From: an uncultured Bacillota bacterium | Lineage (GTDB): Bacteria > Bacillota_I > Bacilli_A > Erysipelotrichales > Erysipelotrichaceae | Assembly (NCBI GenBank): GCA_900321955.1 | Contig: ONXX01000059.1 | Span: forward strand, 1 to 7,425 | DNA: 7,425 nt | Direction: 5' to 3' | Part shown: piece by piece, positions 1-6,739 of the stretch | Layout of the letters: every line of letters begins with the position of its first letter | How positions within the stretch are numbered: position 1 is the first letter of the stretch | Notes under the pieces: model-generated | The model's input: only the letters and a program-made list of their open reading frames with translations | Told to the model about the DNA's origin: nothing | Database searches by the model: none | Translations under genes and position numbers: made by a program

Positions 1-1
1 G

Positions 2-469
2 ATCGCCATTGCGGGCCTGTATTTTTTATGCATGAACTCGGTTTCCGGCATCAATATCGGCGATCTGTTTCTGCTTTGCGGCGTTTTTGTCTTTGCTCTT
101 CAGATCATCGCCATCGACCGCTTTGCCAGACAGTGTGATCCTTTGACCCTGACTTTTTTATCACAGACAGTGGTTGCCGGCCTGGCCTTGATCGTGGTGA
201 TCTTCAAGGAACAGCCTTCCCTGACCGATTTGCGGGCTTCCTTGTTTCCGATCTTATATATCGTCTTTCTTTCCGATCTTCTGGCCCAATGTCTGCAGAT
301 CCGCTACCAGAGGGATCTTGATTCGTCCCTTGCTTCACTTTTAATGAGCTTTGAATCGGTTTTCGGGGCATTCTTTGGCTGGCTGATCTTACATCAGGTG
401 ACGAGTGTCAAGGAGATCTTCGGCTTTGCCCTGGTGTTTGCGGCGATACTGATTGCCGAATCGAAGTAG
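2..469 (+). CDS. DMT/EamA-family transporter, 5'-truncated (C-terminal half)
   Basis: The reading frame is open from the first bases of the window and ends at TAG 467-469, giving 155 visible residues. The first ATG in frame (position 32) lies inside a hydrophobic stretch and is unlikely to be the true start, which must lie upstream of the window. What remains looks like the second EamA repeat of a drug/metabolite-transporter superfamily protein. About five hydrophobic segments alternate with short charged loops. There is a GDLFLLCGVFVFALQ motif near the start, and a C-terminal block around LASLLMSFESVFGAFFGWL resembles the 'slEpVfaal.g' motif of the family, with Ser where Pro is usual. Such proteins are ten-helix inner-membrane permeases, many of them exporters of amino acids or metabolites; the substrate cannot be told here. 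Its stop codon directly precedes the promoter of the next gene, so it probably belongs to a separate upstream transcription unit. Confidence 0.85.
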   Translation: MAIAGLYFLCMNSVSGINIGDLFLLCGVFVFALQIIAIDRFARQCDPLTLTFLSQTVVAGLALIVVIFKEQPSLTDLRASLFPILYIVFLSDLLAQCLQIRYQRDLDSSLASLLMSFESVFGAFFGWLILHQVTSVKEIFGFALVFAAILIAESK

Positions 470-497
470 TTGATTCATAAACAAAATACGTTATAAT
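470..497 (+). promoter_or_regulatory. Promoter of the marR-ABC-ABC operon
   Basis: TTGATT (470-475) and a perfect TATAAT (492-497) are separated by 16 bp, a good match to a vegetative sigma-70/SigA promoter. The -35 box begins at the base after the upstream gene's stop codon. The expected transcription start is near 504, leaving a leader of about 38 nt that includes a GAGGA ribosome site (533-537) before the ATG at 542. No experimental start is known to me. Confidence 0.8.
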
Positions 498-503
498 GAA
501 ATG

Positions 504-522
504 GTTAGTTTTTCGAACTAAC
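504..522. promoter_or_regulatory. Inverted repeat at the transcription start: likely MarR operator
   Basis: GTTAGTT (504-510) and AACTAAC (516-522) form perfect 7-bp arms around a 5-nt spacer TTTCG. The repeat begins six bases after the -10 box, so a bound dimer would block RNA polymerase at +1. MarR-family dimers typically bind AT-rich inverted repeats of this size in their own promoters, and the next gene encodes a MarR protein; autoregulation is therefore inferred. In RNA the same arms can form a weak hairpin followed by TGTTTTTT (523-530), so the element could instead, or also, act as a terminator for transcription coming from the upstream gene. Confidence 0.6.
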
Positions 523-541
523 TGTTTTTTATGAGGAATTT

Positions 542-988
542 ATGGAAACAAACATTTTTAAGCAGATCTCATGTCTTGATCACGAACTGAAAGAGTACAT
601 GGTGGGCGGTGTGGAACTGCACAAAATGCTCAACCTGACGCAGTTTCAGATTCTGCTCTATCTCTTCAAAAACGAGAATGAAGATGTCTGTCAGAAGGAT
701 CTTCAGGAAGAGATCCATCTCAAGAAGGCATCGATCACGGCCAGTCTGGATTCTTTGGAGGATAAGGGTCTGGTCTATCGTGAGACCAGTGAGAGTGACG
801 GCAGGAAGAACTACATCCGTTTAAGCGAGAAGACAAAGGGCTTCAGCGATGCATTCAAGGAGCGGTCCAGACAGCTTTATGAGCGGATCGAAAAGGATCT
901 GTCCAAGAAAGAGCTGGAAGTATTCAGCGAAGTGATCGACAAGATCCGTGAACATATCAGGGAGGCGGAAGATGAAACTGATCTTTAA
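542..988 (+). CDS. MarR-family winged-helix transcriptional regulator
   Basis: This is a 148-aa protein, the usual MarR size. The winged helix-turn-helix spans about residues 30-95. The helix LTQFQILLYLF (32-42) leads in, the recognition helix is near 61-74 (KKASITASLDSLED), and the wing contains the hallmark D-G-R-K (86-89) after GLVYRE. The flanking N- and C-terminal helices would form the dimer interface. MarR proteins are dimeric, usually repress a neighbouring exporter, and are released by a small ligand or by oxidation. Cysteines occur at residues 11 and 50, but nothing shows they sense redox. ATG 542 is preceded by GAGGA four bases upstream. The gene leads an operon: its last 17 bases overlap the first ABC gene, whose ribosome site lies inside this coding sequence, so translation is probably coupled. 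It probably controls its own promoter through the inverted repeat at 504-522, and hence the exporter pair behind it. The effector is unknown. Confidence 0.92.
   Translation: METNIFKQISCLDHELKEYMVGGVELHKMLNLTQFQILLYLFKNENEDVCQKDLQEEIHLKKASITASLDSLEDKGLVYRETSESDGRKNYIRLSEKTKGFSDAFKERSRQLYERIEKDLSKKELEVFSEVIDKIREHIREAEDETDL
959..965 (+). promoter_or_regulatory. Ribosome binding site that sets the start of the first ABC gene
   Basis: AGGGAGG lies inside the end of the marR coding sequence, six bases before ATG 972. An in-frame GTG at 948 would add eight residues (including SGRRK) but has no purine-rich site in front of it. The ATG gives a protein beginning MKLIFKYLKPY, the normal beginning for this type of ABC subunit. 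I therefore take 972 as the start. Confidence 0.85.
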
Positions 989-3077
989 ATATCTGAAGCC
1001 TTATCTTTTCATTGTTCTGTCGGTCGTGGCCCTGACCTTTGTTCAGGTACAGACGGAACTCACCTTGCCGGACTACATGTCCGGTATCGTGACCAACGGC
1101 ATCCAATACGGCGGCGTCACAGAAGAAATGCCTCATCTTATTACGGCAAAGGATATGGACGATGTCCTGTCGTTTTTAAGTGAAAGCGAAAGAGAAAATG
1201 TCCTTGCAAAGTATCAGCGGATCAAGGCCGGTTCAAAGGGTCAGGTCGATGACATGGAAGTGGAGTTCAGGGAAGATGTCTGGCTGATCAATGAGGAAGA
1301 TGAAGAGACAAAGGCGCTTTTGCGTGAGCCTTTGGTCTATACCTATCTGGCGAGAGTGAATCATTTATCTCTGGATGATGCTGATGCGATCAGAAAGCTT
1401 GCCGCATCTTATGAAGACAATTACAGCGGCATGATCCGCTTCTTCATACGTGATCTCTACAGGAATGCCGGCATGGCGATCGATCAGATCCAGAACCGCT
1501 TCATCCTTTCCAGCGGCATGAAGATGCTGGGGATTGCGGCGATCGGTGTCTGTGTCCAGATCCTTTCCACTTATCTGGCGACCCGTACGGCAGCCAAGAT
1601 CGCAGCTAAGATGCGCAAGGACGTCTTTGAGAAAGTCGAGTCTTTCTCTTCGAGCGAATTCTCCCGCTTCTCAACGTCGTCTTTGATCACCAGGACCGGC
1701 AACGATATCACCAAGGTCCAGCAGCTGATCCAGATGATGATGCGGATGATGCTGATGTCGCCGATCATGGGCATTACGGCAGTCGTCAAGGTCCTGCGTT
1801 ATCCGAATATTTCCTGGCTTTTGATGGTGGCGATCGGTGTCATCATCTGTGCGATGATCGTTCTGGCCGTCTTTGCGGTGCCGAAGTTTGAGATCATCCA
1901 GAAGCTGACCGATCGGCTCAACTCGATCATGCGCGAGTTTCTGGATGGCATGCTGGTCATACGTGCTTTCAATTCGCAGAAGATCGAAGAGAAGAAGTTC
2001 GATGACATCAATTCCGATTTCAGAAGGATCGACCGTTTTGTTTCCAATATCATGAATATCATGGGTCCGGTCATGACACTGGTCATGAACTCACTGACGG
2101 TTGCCATCACCTGGTTTGCCGCCAGGCAGATCGATATCGATGCGATGACGATCGGCGAGATGATGGCTTTTACCCAGTATGCCATGCACGTCGTCATGTC
2201 CTTCATGTTTGTCACGGCGATGTTCTTTATGATCCCGCGTTCTCTGGTTTCCGTGAAGCGTATCCGGGAAGTTCTGGATACCGAAAACACGATCCTGGAT
2301 CCCAAGGAGCCAAAGAGTCTGCCGGAAGAAAACGGTTCGCTCATCTTCGATCATGTCTTTTTCCGTTATCCGGGAGCGGAGGAATCCGTTCTGGAGGATG
2401 TCAGCTTTGAGGCCAGACCGGGAGAGACTGTCGCTCTGATCGGTTCGACCGGTTCGGGCAAATCGACGATCATCAAGCTGATTCCGCGCCTGTTTGATGT
2501 CAGCGAAGGGAAGATCACCTACTGCGGTCTGGATCTGCGGGACGTATCACAGAAACAGCTTCACGATAAGATCGGTCTGGCGACCCAGAAGGCCATCCTG
2601 TTTACCGGTGATATCCGTTCCAATATTGAATTCGGAAGAAAGATCCCGGAAGAAGATCTGAAAGAGGCCATCTCCATTTCCCAATCGGAAAACATCATCG
2701 CCGAAAAGGAAGAGGGGCTTTCAGCCAAGATCACCCAGGGCGGCACCAATGTGTCCGGCGGTCAGAAGCAGCGTCTTTCGATTGCCAGAGCTCTGGCCCA
2801 GAAAAAGAATATCTATATCTTCGATGATTCTTTCTCGGCTTTGGATTATGAGACCGACAAGAAACTGAGAAGTGCACTCAATGAACTGATCGAAAAGACA
2901 AAGGCGACGGTCTTCATCGTTGCCCAGAGGATCTCGACGATCAAGAATGCCGACAAGATCCTGGTCATTGATGAGGGAAAGATTGTCGGTGAAGGAAAGC
3001 ATGAGGATCTCTTAAAGAACTGCGATGTCTATGCACAGATCGCTTATTCCCAGCTTTCCAAGGAGGAACTTGCCTGA
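972..3077 (+). CDS. Type IV ABC exporter half-transporter, degenerate-site subunit with extracytoplasmic insert
   Basis: This 701-aa protein fuses a six-helix membrane domain (about 1-430) to a C-terminal ATPase domain (about 455-690). ATPase motifs: Walker A GSTGSGKST (491-499), Q-loop Gln539, signature VSGGQ (594-598), and Walker B IYIFDD (614-619) followed by SALD (622-625). The catalytic Glu position holds Asp619 and the switch His is Gln652 (VAQR). These are the substitutions known for the non-catalytic site of heterodimeric exporters such as TM287/288 and LmrCD. Its own near-normal signature should complete the active site of the partner. Helix 1 (about 10-31) and helix 2 (about 184-208) are separated by roughly 130 residues instead of the usual 25 or so, which explains the extra length over its neighbours. 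The gene overlaps marR by 17 bp and its TGA shares one base with the next ATG, so it is translated with both. It is probably a multidrug or toxic-compound exporter in the plasma membrane; the substrate is unknown. Confidence 0.92.
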   Translation: MKLIFKYLKPYLFIVLSVVALTFVQVQTELTLPDYMSGIVTNGIQYGGVTEEMPHLITAKDMDDVLSFLSESERENVLAKYQRIKAGSKGQVDDMEVEFREDVWLINEEDEETKALLREPLVYTYLARVNHLSLDDADAIRKLAASYEDNYSGMIRFFIRDLYRNAGMAIDQIQNRFILSSGMKMLGIAAIGVCVQILSTYLATRTAAKIAAKMRKDVFEKVESFSSSEFSRFSTSSLITRTGNDITKVQQLIQMMMRMMLMSPIMGITAVVKVLRYPNISWLLMVAIGVIICAMIVLAVFAVPKFEIIQKLTDRLNSIMREFLDGMLVIRAFNSQKIEEKKFDDINSDFRRIDRFVSNIMNIMGPVMTLVMNSLTVAITWFAARQIDIDAMTIGEMMAFTQYAMHVVMSFMFVTAMFFMIPRSLVSVKRIREVLDTENTILDPKEPKSLPEENGSLIFDHVFFRYPGAEESVLEDVSFEARPGETVALIGSTGSGKSTIIKLIPRLFDVSEGKITYCGLDLRDVSQKQLHDKIGLATQKAILFTGDIRSNIEFGRKIPEEDLKEAISISQSENIIAEKEEGLSAKITQGGTNVSGGQKQRLSIARALAQKKNIYIFDDSFSALDYETDKKLRSALNELIEKTKATVFIVAQRISTIKNADKILVIDEGKIVGEGKHEDLLKNCDVYAQIAYSQLSKEELA
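3060..3066 (+). promoter_or_regulatory. Ribosome binding site of the second ABC gene
   Basis: AAGGAGG lies within the last codons of the preceding gene, ten bases before ATG 3077. A second ATG at 3086 would be nineteen bases away, too far, so 3077 is preferred. Stop and start overlap as TGATG, which favours translational coupling and equal output of the two subunits. Confidence 0.8.
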
Positions 3078-4885
3078 TGCCGCCGATGAGAGTCGCTGAA
3101 AAGCCCAAAGATTTCAAAGGCACTTTAAAACAGCTGGCCGGCTATGTCAGGCCATACTACGCCAGGATCATTGCTTCTTTGATCCTGATGGTCATTTCGA
3201 CCGTAATGTGCATTTACGGTCCGAAACTGATCGGTGATGTCACAACAAATATTGCCCAGGGCATTGTTGCCAAGTATCAGGGCACGGGTGGCATCGATTT
3301 TGACAGGATCGCTTCTTTGGTGAAGATGATCCTGCTCATCTATTCCGTGTCGGCGCTGATCGACTATCTGGTCAATTACCTGCACGTCAACATTGCCGTC
3401 AATATCTCTTATAAGCTGAGAGATGATATTTCCAGGAAGATCAATACGCTTCCTTTGAAGTATTTTGATTCCAAGACTCATGGCGATGTCTTATCCAGGG
3501 TCACCAATGATGTCGACAATATCTCCAATAACCTGACGATGACGATCTCCCAGGTTCTCAATTCGATGGTGAACATCGTCGGCGTACTGTTCATGATGCT
3601 GACGATCTCCTGGAAGCTGACGCTGATCTCTTTGATCGTCATTCCGCTTTCCGGCTTGATCGCTGCCTTCATGGTCAAGAAGTCGCAGAAGCACTTCAAG
3701 GCCCATTCTCATTATCTGGGCGAGATCAACGGTCACGTCGAAGAGATGTATTCGGGCCATCTGCTGGTCAAGACCTACAACTACGAAGAAGAGTCGATCC
3801 GCCGTTTCGATGAGCTCAATGATGAACTGTATAATGCTGCCTATAAATCGCAGTTTTATTCCGGCATCATGCATCCGCTGACAGGCTTTTTGCAGAATGT
3901 CGGCTACGTGGCAGTCTGTCTGGTCGGCGGCTTTGAAGTCATTAACGGCAACATGGCGATCGGCGATATCCAGGCTTTCACGACTTATGTCAGAAGGCTT
4001 CAGCATCCGATGACTTCCATTGCCCAGCTGATGAATACCATCCAGACGATGGTTGCTGCGGCGGAAAGAGTCTTCAACCTGCTCAATGAAACGCAAGAGG
4101 AGGAAGATGCCAGGGATCCGGTTTCCATCTATGATGAAGACGGCAACATCGACATCAAGGGAAATGTCACCTTCGAGAATGTGCGTTTCGGCTATGAGCC
4201 GGACAAGATCATCATCAACGACTTCTCGATGTACGTCGCCCCAGGCAAGGATGTGGCGATCGTCGGTCCGACAGGGGCCGGCAAGACCACACTGGTCAAG
4301 CTGCTGATGCGTTTTTATGAGCTCAACGGCGGTGCCATCTATGTCGATGGAAGAAACATCAGGGATTACAGACGAAACGACTTACGTTCCATATTCGGCA
4401 TGGTCTTACAGGATGCGTGGCTCTTTGACGGGACGATCAAAGAGAATATCCGTTTCGGCAAACCGGATGCCAGTGACGAGGAGATCTATGAGGCCTGCCG
4501 TCTGGCGCATGTCGACCGTTTCATCAAGACTTTGGAAAACGGCTATGATACCGTTGTTTCGGAAGATACCAGCGGCATCTCCCAGGGCCAGAAGCAGCTT
4601 CTGACCATTGCCAGAGCCTTCTTGAAGGATCCGAAGATCCTGATCCTGGATGAAGCGACTTCTTCGGTCGATACCAGGACGGAACAGCTCATTCAGGATT
4701 CGATGGAAGAACTGAGAAAAGGGCGTACGGCCTTTACCATTGCCCATCGTCTCTCGACCATCCGCAATGCCAATATCATCATCGTTCTGGATAAGGGCGA
4801 TGTGGTGGAAGTCGGCGATCATGCCTCGCTGATGGAAAAGAAGGGCTTCTATTACAAGCTGTACAATTCACAATTTGAAAGCTGA
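3077..4885 (+). CDS. Type IV ABC exporter half-transporter, catalytic subunit of the first pair
   Basis: This 602-aa protein is the usual length for an ABCB-like half-transporter. A cytoplasmic N-terminus (1-28) precedes helix 1 (about 30-50) and helix 2 (about 80-100), four further helices follow to about residue 320, and an ATPase domain spans about 365-600. The membrane-domain motif LPLKYFDSKTHGDVLSRVTN is typical of the family. ATPase motifs: Walker A GPTGAGKTT (397-405), Q-loop Gln445, Walker B ILILDE with Asp525 and catalytic Glu526, and switch His557 (IAHR). The signature, however, is ISQGQ (501-505) instead of LSGGQ: the second residue is kept but the first Gly is Gln. So this subunit supplies a working Walker B and switch to the site completed by the upstream protein's VSGGQ, and a poor signature to the other site. 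The two proteins therefore complement each other as a heterodimer. It is the last gene of the MarR operon, followed one base later by a terminator stem. The substrate is not deducible. Confidence 0.93.
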   Translation: MPPMRVAEKPKDFKGTLKQLAGYVRPYYARIIASLILMVISTVMCIYGPKLIGDVTTNIAQGIVAKYQGTGGIDFDRIASLVKMILLIYSVSALIDYLVNYLHVNIAVNISYKLRDDISRKINTLPLKYFDSKTHGDVLSRVTNDVDNISNNLTMTISQVLNSMVNIVGVLFMMLTISWKLTLISLIVIPLSGLIAAFMVKKSQKHFKAHSHYLGEINGHVEEMYSGHLLVKTYNYEEESIRRFDELNDELYNAAYKSQFYSGIMHPLTGFLQNVGYVAVCLVGGFEVINGNMAIGDIQAFTTYVRRLQHPMTSIAQLMNTIQTMVAAAERVFNLLNETQEEEDARDPVSIYDEDGNIDIKGNVTFENVRFGYEPDKIIINDFSMYVAPGKDVAIVGPTGAGKTTLVKLLMRFYELNGGAIYVDGRNIRDYRRNDLRSIFGMVLQDAWLFDGTIKENIRFGKPDASDEEIYEACRLAHVDRFIKTLENGYDTVVSEDTSGISQGQKQLLTIARAFLKDPKILILDEATSSVDTRTEQLIQDSMEELRKGRTAFTIAHRLSTIRNANIIIVLDKGDVVEVGDHASLMEKKGFYYKLYNSQFES

Positions 4886-4919
4886 GAAAACTTCCGCTGT
4901 CTGCGGAGGTTTTCTTATT
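4886..4919 (+). terminator. Rho-independent terminator of the marR operon
   Basis: GAAAACTTCCGC (4886-4897) pairs with GCGGAGGTTTTC (4903-4914) over 12 bp with one G-U wobble (4892/4908) and a 5-nt loop TGTCT. The T-rich stretch continues as TTATT to 4919. The stem starts at the first base after the stop codon. The A-run on the 5' side could also support termination in the opposite direction, though no gene on the minus strand needs it here. Confidence 0.88.
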
Positions 4920-4946
4920 GAGTAAATAGTATGAAGATAGTATAAT
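4918..4946 (+). promoter_or_regulatory. Promoter of the second ABC pair
   Basis: TTGAGT (4918-4923) and a perfect TATAAT (4941-4946) are spaced 17 bp apart, a strong SigA-type match. The -35 box begins within the T-rich tail of the preceding terminator, so the second exporter pair is a separate transcription unit. The expected start is near 4952-4954, only about 10-12 nt before the ATG at 4964. The marR operator repeat is not present here, so MarR control of this promoter is not supported. Confidence 0.8.
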
Positions 4947-4950
4947 TTCT

Positions 4951-4962
4951 ATGTTTTAACAT
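4951..4962. repeat. Short inverted repeat at the predicted start site
   Basis: ATGTT (4951-4955) and AACAT (4958-4962) flank TT, placing a 12-bp imperfect palindrome exactly on the predicted transcription start and next to the start codon. It could be a small operator, but such a short AT-rich palindrome can arise by chance, and its arms do not match the 504-522 repeat. Confidence 0.25.
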
Positions 4963-4963
4963 C

Positions 4964-6739
4964 ATGAACAGTAGACGAATCAGCTATTACTACAAAAAAT
5001 ATTTCTGGCTCTTTGCGATCGGCATTGCAGCCGATATCATGGTCGATGTCTGTCAGACTTTTGTGCCTGAATTTTTAGGTGCGATCGTCGAGGTCGTTTC
5101 CAACAACGCCAATGTCCAGATCGCCGATATTACCGGCATCCTGCTCAACATCTTCCTGATCGCGACTGCTCTGATGGCCGGCAGAGCCATTCTTCGTTTT
5201 ACGATCATGCGGGCTTCGGGCCTGATCGAGGCGGGTATCCGCCACGAGATGTTCTTAAAGGCCGAGAGATTATCACAGCGCTACTACCATGAAAACAAGA
5301 TCGGTACGATCATGTCGTGGTTCTCTTCCGATGTGGAAGCAGTGGAAGAGTTCGTCGGCTGGGGCACGATCATGGCCGTCGATGCGGTCTTCCTTTCCCT
5401 GATCGCCTTATATAAAATGTTCCGTCTGGATCCGATCCTTTCGATGATCGCCATTTTGCCGATGCTGGCACTGGTGATCTGGGGCAACCGGGTCGAGAAG
5501 GTCATGTCGGACAAGTGGGAAGAAAGACAGAAGCAGTTCGACAAGCTCTACGACTTCACCCAGGAGACCTTTACCGGTATCCGGGTCATCAAGGCTTTTG
5601 TCAAGGAAGCCCAGGAACTGCGCGCTTTCTCCAAGGTCGCCAAGGAAAACAGCGATAAGAATCTGGAATTCGCCAAGATGTCGATCGCTTTTGATATCTG
5701 CATCGAAGTGATCATCGGCATCACGATGTCCGTTCTGATGGGGTGCGGTGCTTATTTCGTCTACCGCACGGTCATGGGTCTTCCGGTCAGCATCTTCGGT
5801 CATGTGATTACTTTGTCGGCCGGCAAGCTGACGACCTTTATCGGTTATGTCGATACTCTGATCTGGCCGATGATCGCCATGGGGCAGATCCTGCAGATGC
5901 ATTCCCGTTTCAAGACTTCCAGTGGCCGTATCTATGCCTTCTTAGATCAGGAAGAAGAAATTCATAACGCGGAAAATGCCGTTGTCTTAAAGGACTGCAA
6001 GGGAAAGATCACTTTCAAAGACTTCTCCTTTGCCTATCCGGATGGTGATACCCATTCCTTGAAGAATGTCACTTTTGAGATACAGCCGGGCGAGATGGTC
6101 GGTCTGGTGGGCAAGATCGGTTCAGGCAAGACGACCCTGGTCAATACCTTGTTAAGGCTTTACAACATTGAAAAGGGCAAGATCTTTATCGATGATATCG
6201 ATCTGATGGATATCGACATCACCAGTCTGCGCGATGCGATCGCCTATGTGCCGCAGGACAATTTCCTGTTCTCCGACAACATTAAAAACAATATTTCCTT
6301 TGCCAACAACAAGGCAGATATGAATGATATCCGCAATGCGGCAAAGTTTGCCGATGTGGATGACAATATCCTGGGCTTCTCGGAAGGCTATGAAACAGTG
6401 ACCGGCGAAAGAGGTGTGACTCTTTCGGGCGGCCAGAAGCAGCGTATTTCCATTGCCCGGGCTTATATGAAGAATGCGCCGATCATGATCATGGACGACT
6501 CCGTTTCGGCGGTCGACGTCAAGACGGAAGAGACGATCTTAAACAATATCAATGAAAAGCGCAAGGGCAAGACGACGATCATCATCGCTTCCCGTGTTTC
6601 CACGGTTGCCCATATGGACAAGATCCTGGTTCTCAACGATGGCTGCGTAGAGGCGTTTGATACGCCGGCCAATCTTTTGAATACTTCACCGACATACCAG
6701 AAGATGGTCTATCTGCAGAAACTGGAGAGTGAACTCTAA
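4964..6739 (+). CDS. Type IV ABC exporter half-transporter, degenerate-site subunit of the second pair
   Basis: This 591-aa protein has a six-helix membrane domain (about 1-320) and an ATPase domain (about 345-580). ATPase motifs: Walker A GKIGSGKTT (383-391), Q-loop Gln431 (YVPQDNFLF), canonical signature LSGGQ (487-491), and Walker B IMIMDD with Asp511 followed by Asp512 where the catalytic Glu should be. SAVD is the D-loop, and Ser543 (IASR) stands at the switch His position. With both catalytic residues replaced but a perfect signature, it should be the regulatory half of a heterodimer and complete the active site of the next protein. ATG 4964 is the only sensible start: an in-frame TAA at 4943-4945 lies upstream, and the next Met is inside helix 1. 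No Shine-Dalgarno sequence precedes it. It has its own promoter, and its TAA abuts the ATG of its presumed partner. Export is inferred from the family; the substrate is unknown. Confidence 0.92.
   Translation: MNSRRISYYYKKYFWLFAIGIAADIMVDVCQTFVPEFLGAIVEVVSNNANVQIADITGILLNIFLIATALMAGRAILRFTIMRASGLIEAGIRHEMFLKAERLSQRYYHENKIGTIMSWFSSDVEAVEEFVGWGTIMAVDAVFLSLIALYKMFRLDPILSMIAILPMLALVIWGNRVEKVMSDKWEERQKQFDKLYDFTQETFTGIRVIKAFVKEAQELRAFSKVAKENSDKNLEFAKMSIAFDICIEVIIGITMSVLMGCGAYFVYRTVMGLPVSIFGHVITLSAGKLTTFIGYVDTLIWPMIAMGQILQMHSRFKTSSGRIYAFLDQEEEIHNAENAVVLKDCKGKITFKDFSFAYPDGDTHSLKNVTFEIQPGEMVGLVGKIGSGKTTLVNTLLRLYNIEKGKIFIDDIDLMDIDITSLRDAIAYVPQDNFLFSDNIKNNISFANNKADMNDIRNAAKFADVDDNILGFSEGYETVTGERGVTLSGGQKQRISIARAYMKNAPIMIMDDSVSAVDVKTEETILNNINEKRKGKTTIIIASRVSTVAHMDKILVLNDGCVEAFDTPANLLNTSPTYQKMVYLQKLESEL

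Noticed and set aside
948..971. GTG 948 as an earlier start of the first ABC gene
   Set aside because: It has no ribosome site. AGGGAGG at 959-965 is well spaced for ATG 972, and the protein from 972 starts like other members of the family.
1728..1764. Methionine-rich run made of repeated ATG triplets in the first ABC gene
   Set aside because: It looks like a micro-repeat but encodes a hydrophobic helix (QMMMRMMLM) of a kind common at this place in the family, and there is no sign of unit expansion.
1799..2344. Long open frame on the minus strand (181 codons)
   Set aside because: It lies wholly within the first ABC gene, has no ribosome site or recognisable domain, and its Met/Ile/Ser-rich translation is the mirror of the codon bias on the plus strand.
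3491..4096. Long open frame on the minus strand (201 codons)
   Set aside because: It is an antisense shadow of the second ABC gene: His/Asp/Gln-rich, with no domain and no promoter or ribosome site that I can see.
4053..4604. Two plus-strand open frames overlapping the second ABC gene
   Set aside because: Their Ser/Arg/Met-rich translations are out-of-frame readings of strongly conserved ATPase motifs. The GAGGAGG at 4097-4103 is just Glu codons and is badly spaced from the following ATG.
4406..4822. Minus-strand open frame of 138 codons
   Set aside because: It is antisense to the Walker B and switch region of a clear ABC gene, with no independent coding signal.
6727..6736. Small palindrome GAGT-GA-ACTC before the fourth ABC gene
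   Set aside because: Four-base arms with a two-base loop cannot form a meaningful hairpin, and the bases are coding.
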